Origin: RGIG7213 sp045657205
Lineage (GTDB): Bacteria; Bacillota; Clostridia; Oscillospirales; CAG-272
DNA: 9,111 nt
NCBI GenBank assembly: GCA_045657205.1
Contig: JAZOSS010000063.1
Span: forward strand, 1 to 9,111
Reading direction: 5' to 3'
Shown: positions 1 through 6,446 of the stretch, in pieces
Layout: every line of letters begins with the position of its first letter
Numbering within the stretch: position 1 is the stretch's first letter
Program-made: the position numbers and the translations under genes
Notes under the pieces: model-generated
Databases searched by the model: none
The model's input: only the letters and a program-made list of their open reading frames with translations
Told to the model about the DNA's origin: nothing

Positions 1-854
1 AGTGCTGTATATTCAATAAGCTCAAGCCAGTGCTTTCTCCGAAACTGAATAACAGAGATCACAGAAAAATATGCGTTATCGACGGCAAAGTTGCTTTCAC
101 GGGCGGTATAAATTTCGGAGATGAATATATAAATAAGAAAAAAAGATTCGGGTATTGGAAGGATACCGCTGTCGTGATAAAAGGCGACGCGGCGTTCAGC
201 CTTACGGTGATGTTTCTCGGCATGTGGCGATACGTCACGGGAGAAAACGAACCGCTCGAAAAATTTTACTTTGAAAAAAATGAAGATACACGTCGTGATA
301 CTCACGACGGATATATACAGCCCTACTGCGACAATCCGACGGACAGAGAACCGGTTGGTCAGAACGTGTATCTGAATATGATAAACTGTGCAAAAGAATA
401 CATTTTGATAACGACACCGTATCTTATAATAGATAATGAAATGCGAAATGCACTTTGTAACGCCGCGAAATCTGGTGTTACAGTTGTGGTCGTAACACCG
501 GGAATACCGGATAAAAAGCTCGTATTTCAGGTGACACGGTCCAATTATTCGGAATTACTCCGTGCAGGTGTGCGTATATTTGAATTTGCACCCGGATTTA
601 TACATGCAAAAATGTTTGACGTTGACGGCAAATACGCAACGGTCGGCACGGTAAATCTCGACTACAGAAGCTTATACCTTCACTTTGAATGCGGTCTTTG
701 GATGGCGAATTGCAGATGTATAAAAGATATTGAAGATGATATCGTGCAGACGCTTGGTGTGTGTAAGGAGATATCAAAGGATTTTGTTTTAAGTAAATCG
801 TGGATAAAGAAGCTCTTTTATGCCGTTATTCGTGCGTTTGCACCGCTTATGTAA
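1..854 (+). CDS. cls: Cardiolipin synthase, C-terminal part (5' end outside window)
   Basis: Phospholipase D-superfamily enzyme that joins phosphatidyl groups to make cardiolipin at the cytoplasmic membrane. The reading frame is open from base 3 to the TAA at 852-854, about 283 residues. Both HKD catalytic motifs are visible: HRKICVID (bases 60-83, fitting HxKx4D) followed by FTGGINFGDEY, and HAKMFDVD (bases 603-626) followed by the typical GTVNLDYRSLYLHFE. The C-terminal IRAFAPLM resembles the usual Cls ending. Family members are about 480-510 residues long, so roughly 200 residues, including the N-terminal membrane segments, lie left of the window. A GTG at base 30 could be read as a start, but conserved-looking sequence continues upstream of it and the first HKD motif follows only about 10 codons later, so the gene is cut by the window edge rather than short. 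With two HKD motifs a more general PLD-family phosphatidyltransferase is possible, but cardiolipin synthase fits best. The gene ends 99 nt before murB and need not belong to its operon. Confidence 0.93.
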   Translation, partial: CCIFNKLKPVLSPKLNNRDHRKICVIDGKVAFTGGINFGDEYINKKKRFGYWKDTAVVIKGDAAFSLTVMFLGMWRYVTGENEPLEKFYFEKNEDTRRDTHDGYIQPYCDNPTDREPVGQNVYLNMINCAKEYILITTPYLIIDNEMRNALCNAAKSGVTVVVVTPGIPDKKLVFQVTRSNYSELLRAGVRIFEFAPGFIHAKMFDVDGKYATVGTVNLDYRSLYLHFECGLWMANCRCIKDIEDDIVQTLGVCKEISKDFVLSKSWIKKLFYAVIRAFAPLM

Positions 855-868
855 CAAAGTTGAATAAT

Positions 869-880
869 TATACATGTATA
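869..880. repeat. 12-bp perfect palindrome in cls-murB gap
   Basis: TATACATGTATA is a perfect palindrome. Two further matching pairs lie outside one mismatch on each side (866-883, 16 of 18 positions symmetric). It lies upstream of murB and could be an operator half-site pair. AT-rich sequence yields such palindromes by chance, so a regulatory role is only a suggestion. Confidence 0.4.
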
Positions 881-898
881 TTTATTCATTCGTCAAAA

Positions 899-921
899 TG
901 CACAAAACTATCTTTTGTGCA
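899..921 (+). repeat. 9-bp inverted repeat (stem-loop) upstream of murB
   Basis: TGCACAAAA (899-907) and TTTTGTGCA (913-921) are exact reverse complements around the 5-nt loop CTATC. In + strand RNA the stem is followed by AATAAAATTA and not by a U-run, so it is not a convincing terminator for cls. It may be a weak terminator, an mRNA end-protecting stem or a protein-binding site. On the - strand the stem is followed by TTTTG, but no - strand gene is present to terminate. It sits 32 bases before the murB start. Confidence 0.55.
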
Positions 922-953
922 AATAAAATTATACTTATAGAGAAGATACGATT

Positions 954-1850
954 ATGAAAGATATTGTTGAAGTGCTTTCGAATATACCGAATATTAAAAT
1001 TTCGGAAAATATGTCGTGTAAGAGCCTTACGACCTTCAAAGTCGGCGGGAGCTGTACGGCAGTCTATCCGCAAACGATAGACGCCTTTGCATCCTGTATT
1101 CAGACACTTAAAGAAAACAGTATTAAGTTTATCGTCATAGGCAACGGTTCAAACATTGTATTTGATGATAATGGATACGATGGTGTAGTTGTAGTAACGA
1201 CAGAGCTTAAAAAAATAGAAGTAACGGAAAATAAAATAAACGCACTTTGCGGTGCAACGCTTTATTCGCTTTGTACTGCCGCAAGCGATTCTTCTCTTTC
1301 GGGACTTGAGTTTGCATACGGTATACCCGGAACGGTCGGCGGTGCTGTCTTTATGAATGCGGGCGCTTACGACGGCGAGATCAAGGACTGTATTGTAAGC
1401 GTCAGATGCTTCGATCTTAAAAAAATGAACTTCATAACGCTTTCGAAAGAGGAGTGCGACTTTTCTTACAGACATTCCGCCTTTGAAGATAACGGACTTA
1501 TTATAGTGTCTGCTGATTTTGAATTACAGCAGGGAAATAAGGAAGAGATCAAACGGCAAATGAGTGAGATAATTCAGAAAAGGCGTGACAAACAACCATT
1601 GAATTATCCGAGTGCAGGCTCTGCTTTTAAGCGTTATCCCGGCAGATATACAGCTAAAATGATAGATGAAGCCGGGCTTAAAGGGTATTTTGTTGGGGGC
1701 GCACAAATATCCGAAAAGCACGCAGGCTTCATTATCAATAAAGGCGGGGCGACGTGTGAAGATATACGAAACCTCGTGAATACGGTAAAAAGCGTTATCA
1801 AGGATAGAGAAAAAATAGATATCGAATGTGAGATTCGATTTATCAAATAG
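954..1850 (+). CDS. murB: UDP-N-acetylenolpyruvoylglucosamine reductase
   Basis: Cytoplasmic FAD enzyme of the second committed step of peptidoglycan synthesis. It uses NADPH to reduce UDP-GlcNAc-enolpyruvate to UDP-MurNAc. The protein has 298 residues, the length of the short MurB form common in Gram-positives (E. coli MurB is about 342). Visible signatures are TTFKVGG (26-32), the FAD-binding GNGSNI (63-68), GIPGTVGGAVFMNAGAY (123-139), FSYRHSAF (170-177) with the conserved Arg, the catalytic-serine motif SAGSAFKRY (220-228, Ser223) and the C-terminal IECEIRF carrying the active-site Glu (E293, less likely E291). The ATG at 954 gives the normal N-terminus; its ribosome binding site is modest (AGAGAAG, 939-945). 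A TATACT at 930-935 could be a -10 box, but I see no good -35. The gene heads a tight murB-whiA-dnaE cluster, with whiA starting 7 nt after its stop. Confidence 0.97.
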   Translation: MKDIVEVLSNIPNIKISENMSCKSLTTFKVGGSCTAVYPQTIDAFASCIQTLKENSIKFIVIGNGSNIVFDDNGYDGVVVVTTELKKIEVTENKINALCGATLYSLCTAASDSSLSGLEFAYGIPGTVGGAVFMNAGAYDGEIKDCIVSVRCFDLKKMNFITLSKEECDFSYRHSAFEDNGLIIVSADFELQQGNKEEIKRQMSEIIQKRRDKQPLNYPSAGSAFKRYPGRYTAKMIDEAGLKGYFVGGAQISEKHAGFIINKGGATCEDIRNLVNTVKSVIKDREKIDIECEIRFIK

Positions 1851-1857
1851 GTGAAAA

Positions 1858-2787
1858 ATGTCTTTTTCAAGTGAAACGAAAACCGCTTTATGCGAAGCGG
1901 AGGTAACAACAAGATGCTGCAGGCGTGCTTTGCTTTCGGGAATGCTTGCGTTTTCGAATATATTTCAGTTCGACAAGCTTAAACTGATAACGGAAAACGA
2001 GTCTGTTGCAAAGCTGTATTCAGACCTTTTAAAAGAGCTTTACGAAATAGATACGAATGAATATATCACGGAAAAACATTCATCCGAAAACGAAGAAAAA
2101 GTAACGTACAAAAGCTTTAAAATAACAGCTGTGGCCGCTCGCAGACTCGCTCCTTTAAAAGAGCTTGTTCCGACGGGTGCGGCATCGTATTACAGGGTAA
2201 ACGAGCGTATATTCGAATGTGAAAACTGCAGACGGATGTTTATAAGGGGTGCTTTTCTTGCCTCGGGTACGGTTTCTGATCCGAAGGCGTCGTATCATCT
2301 TGAGCTGTCTACACCGTATACAAATCTTACGAAAGACGTTTCAAAGGTTTTGTGCGATATAAATCTTCCTCCGCGTACGACTGTCAGAAAATCAAGTAAC
2401 GTGATATACTATAAAGACAGTGAGCAGATACTCGATTTCTTGAATACTATGGGTGCTGTCGGTGCCGCATTTGAAATGATGAACAACAAAATATTCAAGG
2501 AATACAGAAATAACGCAAACAGACGTGTGAACTTTGAAACGGCAAATATCGAAAAAACGGTAAATGCGTGTAAAGAGATAAACGCACTTATAAAGTATCT
2601 GATAGATACATCAAAAATATCGGAGCTTGATGCAGACCTTCAAAAAACTGCATACGCACGTTATGAAAATCCCGAATTGAGCTTGGCGGAGCTTGCACTT
2701 ACTTTCGAGCCGCCTATATCGAAATCGGGGCTTTCACACAGATTAAAACGCATAACCTTGTTCGCAAAAGAAAGGATGAACAGATAA
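1858..2787 (+). CDS. whiA: DNA-binding protein WhiA
   Basis: WhiA-family protein of Gram-positives: a homing-endonuclease-like (LAGLIDADG-derived) N-terminal region joined to a C-terminal helix-turn-helix. In Streptomyces it activates division genes at sporulation; in Bacillus it affects division and chromosome segregation. The 309 residues match the family. Visible are the opening SFSSETK (2-7) and CCRRALLSGMLAF (20-32), then CENCRRMFIRGAFLASGTV (121-139) followed by SYHLEL (145-150), then NRRVNFETANIEKTV (221-235). The helix-turn-helix spans about 260-299 and contains PPISKSGLSHRLKRI. The ATG at 1858 is preceded by AGGTG, which overlaps the murB stop, so translation of the two is probably coupled. 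In many Clostridia rapZ (yvcJ) and yvcK lie between murB and whiA; neither is here. The gene ends in TAA directly against the dnaE start codon, in the same frame. Confidence 0.96.
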   Translation: MSFSSETKTALCEAEVTTRCCRRALLSGMLAFSNIFQFDKLKLITENESVAKLYSDLLKELYEIDTNEYITEKHSSENEEKVTYKSFKITAVAARRLAPLKELVPTGAASYYRVNERIFECENCRRMFIRGAFLASGTVSDPKASYHLELSTPYTNLTKDVSKVLCDINLPPRTTVRKSSNVIYYKDSEQILDFLNTMGAVGAAFEMMNNKIFKEYRNNANRRVNFETANIEKTVNACKEINALIKYLIDTSKISELDADLQKTAYARYENPELSLAELALTFEPPISKSGLSHRLKRITLFAKERMNR

Positions 2788-2790
2788 TTG
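2772..2790 (+). promoter_or_regulatory. whiA stop / dnaE TTG start junction with in-gene ribosome binding site
   Basis: AAGGA (2772-2776) lies within the last codons of whiA, 11 nt before the TTG at 2788-2790. The whiA TAA occupies 2785-2787, so no base separates the two genes, and both are in the same frame. No ATG could start a full-length DnaE: the in-frame ATG at 2776 is whiA codon 307 and runs straight into the stop, and the next in-frame ATG is at DnaE residue 24, beyond the first PHP motif. TTG is therefore the only sensible start, and it gives the expected family N-terminus (GFVHLHNHSEYSLLDG). Confidence 0.75.
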
Positions 2791-5700
2791 GGATTCGTAC
2801 ATCTTCACAATCACAGTGAATACAGCTTGCTTGACGGAGCTTGCAGAGTTTCCGAAATGGCGAAATACGCAAAATCTCTCGGACAAAAAGCAATAGCGAT
2901 AACTGACCACGGAACGATGTACGGAGCTGTGGCGTTTTACAATGCCTGCAAAAATGAAGGTATAAAGCCGATCATCGGGTGTGAGGTATACGTTGCACCG
3001 AATTCTCGTTTTGATAAAACGAGGGGGGCGGACGGTGCGTATTACCATATGGTCCTTCTTTGCAAAAATGAAACGGGATACAGAAATTTAATAAAGCTCG
3101 TATCCGCAGGATTTACGGAAGGCTTTTACGTAAGACCGAGAATAGATACACAGCTTTTACTTGAACATAAAGAAGGTCTTATATGCCTTTCGGGGTGTAT
3201 TGCGGGATATATTCCGTCAATGCTTCTGAAAGGTCTTCCCGACGTTGCACGTAAATACGCTCTTACGTTGAAAGAGGCTTTCGGGGAAGATTTTTATATT
3301 GAACTTCAAAATCATAACACGCAGGAAGAAGAAGAGGTATTTTATTCACTTTGCGAGCTTGCACGTGATATTTCCGTAGAAACCGTTGCCACAAATGATG
3401 CACACTATGTAAGGCGCAGGGATGCCGATACACAGGCTGTTTTGATGTGCATACAGACAAACTCGGTTATAACAAACGGAAGACCTATCGGTTTTGATAC
3501 GGATGAATTCTATATCAAATCCGAAGATGAGATGAAAATGATATTTTTCAGGATCCCCGAAGCGATTGAAAATACGTGCAATATAGCCGATAAATGTAAT
3601 TACGATTTCGATTTTTCAAATATATATCTTCCGACTTTTACACCGCCGGACGGTACATCAGCGGAAGAATATCTTAAAAAACTAACCTACGACGGATATA
3701 ACAAAAAATGTGCAGACGGTGAAATAACCCCTCTTGAAAATGAATACACAGACAGAATAGATTACGAACTTTCGGTAATATCGCAAATGGGATTTTGCGA
3801 ATATTTTCTGATAGTGTCTGATTACGTTTGTTATGCGAAAAGAAACGGTGTTTCGGTAGGTCCGGGAAGAGGATCGGGGGCAGGCTCGCTCGTTGCATAT
3901 CTTATCGGGATAACGGATATTGACTCTATAAAATATGGTTTGATGTTTGAAAGATTTCTCAACCCCGAAAGAGTCAGTATGCCCGATATCGACGTTGACT
4001 TTGCTGACGACAGACGCCACCTTGTTATAGAGTACCTTACGGAAAAATACGGACGTGACCGCGTTTGCCAGATAATCACATATAACACCCTTGCGGCAAA
4101 AGCGGCGGTGCGTGACTGCGGCAGAGCGCTCGGAATGTCGTACGCGGAGGTGGATTCAGTCGCAAGACTCATACCGCAAAGACTTAAAATAACGATAAAG
4201 GATGCACTTGAATCACCCGACGGCGAAGCACTTTTGAATGTGTATAATACGGATAGCAAAATACGCAATCTGCTTGATACGGCGATGAGTATCGAAGGTA
4301 TGCCGAGAAATATATCGACGCATGCCGCAGGAGTTGTTATAACGAGAGATACGGTAGATTCCTACGTTCCTTTGGCAACAAACGGTGATACGGTGCTTAC
4401 ACAGTACGATATGGATGCCGTGTCTAAGCTCGGACTTGTTAAATTCGACCTCTTGGGAATAAAATACTTGACTATCATAGACAACACGATAGAGCAGATA
4501 AAGAAGTCGGACGAGGATTTTGACATATCAAAAGCATCTATCGACTGTCAGGATGTGTATCAAATGATAACTGCGGGTGACAGCGAGGGCGTTTTTCAGC
4601 TTGAAAGCGCGGGGATGCGTAAGCTTCTCACACAGCTTAAACCGACGTGCATAGAAGATATAATTGCCGCAATAGCCCTCTACAGACCGGGGCCTATGGA
4701 CTCCATACCGAAATATCTCAAAAACAGATCCGAGCCTGAAAAAATATCCTACGTTTCTCCTTTTTTAAAAAACATTCTCGACCTTACCTACGGCGTTGTC
4801 GTTTACCAGGAACAGGTAATGGAAATATTCCGCACGGTAGCAGGGTACACCTACGGTAAAGCGGATATAGTCCGAAGACTTATGTCAAAAAAGAAGTCGG
4901 ACGAAATGGAAGAACACAGAGAAATATTTATAAGCGGAGCGAAGGAAAGAGGCTTTACGGAAAAAGACGCCGACGAGCTTTTTGACAATCTTGCAGGATT
5001 TGCAAAATATGCCTTCAATAAATCTCACGCCGCTTCATACGCCTTTTTGACATACAGAACGGCGTATCTGAAGTGCAGATATTTTCCCGAATATATGGCG
5101 TCGCTTCTTACAAGCGAACTTGGAAATTTCTCAAAGACCTCGTGGTATATAACACATTGCCAAAGACACGGCGTTGAAGTTTTACCTCCCGATATAAATG
5201 AAAGTGAAAAGAATTTTACAGTCGTCAGAAAAGACGGTAAGGCGATGATACGCTTCGGACTTTTTGCCATAAAGAACGTCGGCGGAGGTTTCGTTGATAA
5301 TCTGATAAAGGAAAGGGAATCTTTGCCGTTTCATTCTTTCGAAGATTTTATCCGCCGTATGGCAAAATACGACAGTAATAAAAAGCAGATAGAATCACTC
5401 ATAAAATGCGGGGCTTTTGATTCGCTGGGTGTTTACCGAAGCAGATTGCTTGCATCTTATGAAGAATTGCTGTCAGCACAGCTTGAAACGAAACGCAGAA
5501 ATATAACGGGACAAATGGATATGTTCGATATATCGGATAAAAACGATGATATTCCCTCTGATTACGTTTATCCCGATATACCGGAATTTTCTTTGAAGGA
5601 TAAGCTGAACTTCGAAAAAGAAGCATCGGGACTTTATTTTTCCGGACATCTGCTCGATGATTACAGCAAGAATATAGGTGATATCTCACCGTCTTTGATA

Positions 5701-6264
5701 TCCGATATATACGCATCATTTGAAAATAACGATGGTAAATATAAAGAAAAACAGTCTGTAACGCTCTGCGGCATCATCACAAGGCGAACTGATAAGAATA
5801 CGAAAAAAGGTGACGTTATGGCGTTTGCAACGCTTGAGGACAGATTTTCGGAAGCGGAGATAGTTATTTTTCCGAAAGTACTTAGCGCGTGTGCACAGTA
5901 TCTGACAACAGATTCGGCTGTTGCCGTATACGGGGAAATAACACTTGACGGTGATGATTCGTTCAAACTTCTTGCTTCATCTGTTTTGCCGTTACAACCA
6001 AATAACAGATACGTACAGCGTAATATCACTGTAAAAAAAAGAAAGACGGTATATATAAAACTGCCCGATCTTGAAGGGGAGCTGTACCGAAAAGTGGTAA
6101 ATCTCGTTTCCATCTATGAAGATGATGTATCCGAATATAAAGTGCAGCTGTATTCGGAAAGCGATAAAAAATATACCGCTTTGGATATTAAGATCACTCC
6201 TACGGAATATATGCTCGACACACTTCGCAAGACGGTTGGAGAAGATAACGTAGTTGTAAAATAA
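2788..6264 (+). CDS. dnaE: DNA polymerase III alpha subunit (DnaE)
   Basis: C-family replicative DNA polymerase, 1158 residues, close to E. coli DnaE (1160). Domains in order: PHP (about 1-275), with HLHNH (5-9), D16, TDHGTMYG (39-46), GCEVYV (64-69), H87, C137 and NDAH (203-206); the palm and polymerase core, with GPGRGSGAGSLVAYLIGIT (358-376), catalytic PDIDVDF (399-405; D400, D402) and KFDLLG (552-557; D554); GVFQLES (601-607), LYRPGPMDSIP (631-641), VYQEQVMEI (672-680) and FNKSHAASYAFLTYRTAYLK (743-762); helix-hairpin-helix around 790-885; a clamp-binding motif QMDMF (909-913); an OB-fold about 990-1065; and a C-terminal domain to 1158. All three catalytic aspartates are present. All expected PHP metal ligands are also present, unlike in E. 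coli, so intrinsic exonuclease activity is possible. Firmicutes usually also carry PolC; whether this genome does cannot be seen. There is no room for a promoter after whiA, so it must be co-transcribed unless an initiator lies inside whiA. Confidence 0.97.
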   Translation: MGFVHLHNHSEYSLLDGACRVSEMAKYAKSLGQKAIAITDHGTMYGAVAFYNACKNEGIKPIIGCEVYVAPNSRFDKTRGADGAYYHMVLLCKNETGYRNLIKLVSAGFTEGFYVRPRIDTQLLLEHKEGLICLSGCIAGYIPSMLLKGLPDVARKYALTLKEAFGEDFYIELQNHNTQEEEEVFYSLCELARDISVETVATNDAHYVRRRDADTQAVLMCIQTNSVITNGRPIGFDTDEFYIKSEDEMKMIFFRIPEAIENTCNIADKCNYDFDFSNIYLPTFTPPDGTSAEEYLKKLTYDGYNKKCADGEITPLENEYTDRIDYELSVISQMGFCEYFLIVSDYVCYAKRNGVSVGPGRGSGAGSLVAYLIGITDIDSIKYGLMFERFLNPERVSMPDIDVDFADDRRHLVIEYLTEKYGRDRVCQIITYNTLAAKAAVRDCGRALGMSYAEVDSVARLIPQRLKITIKDALESPDGEALLNVYNTDSKIRNLLDTAMSIEGMPRNISTHAAGVVITRDTVDSYVPLATNGDTVLTQYDMDAVSKLGLVKFDLLGIKYLTIIDNTIEQIKKSDEDFDISKASIDCQDVYQMITAGDSEGVFQLESAGMRKLLTQLKPTCIEDIIAAIALYRPGPMDSIPKYLKNRSEPEKISYVSPFLKNILDLTYGVVVYQEQVMEIFRTVAGYTYGKADIVRRLMSKKKSDEMEEHREIFISGAKERGFTEKDADELFDNLAGFAKYAFNKSHAASYAFLTYRTAYLKCRYFPEYMASLLTSELGNFSKTSWYITHCQRHGVEVLPPDINESEKNFTVVRKDGKAMIRFGLFAIKNVGGGFVDNLIKERESLPFHSFEDFIRRMAKYDSNKKQIESLIKCGAFDSLGVYRSRLLASYEELLSAQLETKRRNITGQMDMFDISDKNDDIPSDYVYPDIPEFSLKDKLNFEKEASGLYFSGHLLDDYSKNIGDISPSLISDIYASFENNDGKYKEKQSVTLCGIITRRTDKNTKKGDVMAFATLEDRFSEAEIVIFPKVLSACAQYLTTDSAVAVYGEITLDGDDSFKLLASSVLPLQPNNRYVQRNITVKKRKTVYIKLPDLEGELYRKVVNLVSIYEDDVSEYKVQLYSESDKKYTALDIKITPTEYMLDTLRKTVGEDNVVVK

Positions 6265-6301
6265 TATTCGACAGAAAAAATGTAAACTTTTAGTAAATGT
6301 A

Positions 6302-6330
6302 TTGACAAATAAATATATTTATGATATCAT
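6302..6330 (+). promoter_or_regulatory. Sigma-A-type promoter for rpsB-tsf
   Basis: A perfect -35 TTGACA (6302-6307) and -10 TATCAT (6325-6330) are separated by exactly 17 nt. TGA directly before the -10 (6322-6324) gives an extended -10 (TGn). Transcription would start about 6336-6338, at the foot of the first leader hairpin. The spacer contains a 14-nt perfect palindrome, ATAAATATATTTAT (6309-6322). This strong promoter fits a heavily expressed ribosomal protein operon. Confidence 0.88.
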
Positions 6331-6336
6331 AATTCG

Positions 6337-6446
6337 GCACATTGAGAAATGTGACTAAAAAAATCCGCACACTTCATAAGCTGTGCTCGGTGGTACTTGT
6401 ACTCGCACAGGGGTTTTGAGGTGGAGGAAAAACCAAGGAGGACAAT
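6337..6446 (+). promoter_or_regulatory. Structured rpsB 5' leader, candidate ribosomal-protein autoregulation site
   Basis: About 110 nt of untranslated leader. P1: CACATT (6338-6343) pairs with AATGTG (6348-6353), closing a GAGA tetraloop of GNRA type at the very 5' end. P2: GCACA (6367-6371) pairs with TGTGC (6382-6386), with an inner CTT/AAG. P3, an alternative: CTGTGC (6381-6386) pairs with GCACAG (6405-6410), so P2 and P3 exclude each other. P4: GGTTTT (6412-6417) pairs with AAAACC (6429-6434) around the loop GAGGTGGAGGA, which itself looks like a Shine-Dalgarno. The true AAGGAGG (6435-6441) begins at the base of P4, 5 nt before the ATG. In E. coli S2 represses rpsB-tsf through its leader; a similar role here is inferred. 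No U-run is present, so control would be of translation and not attenuation. I cannot assign it to a named leader family. Confidence 0.6.

Noticed and set aside
30..854. cls as a complete short gene starting at GTG 30
   Set aside because: The frame is open back to the window edge and residues upstream of base 30 look like ordinary Cls sequence. A start there would leave only about 10 residues before the first HKD motif.
899..921. Stem-loop after cls as an intrinsic terminator
   Set aside because: The stem is AT-rich in its upper half and is followed by AATAAAATTA in place of a T-run, so it is listed only as an inverted repeat.
3831..4268. 145-codon antisense frame inside dnaE
   Set aside because: Lies opposite the polymerase active-site coding region, whose conservation explains the sequence; no independent gene signals.
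6389..6396. T-box-like core GGTGGTAC in the rpsB leader
   Set aside because: The T-box consensus continues ACCGCG, which is missing. The leader is only about 110 nt, with no room for a T-box Stem I, no terminator follows, and rpsB is not a typical T-box gene.
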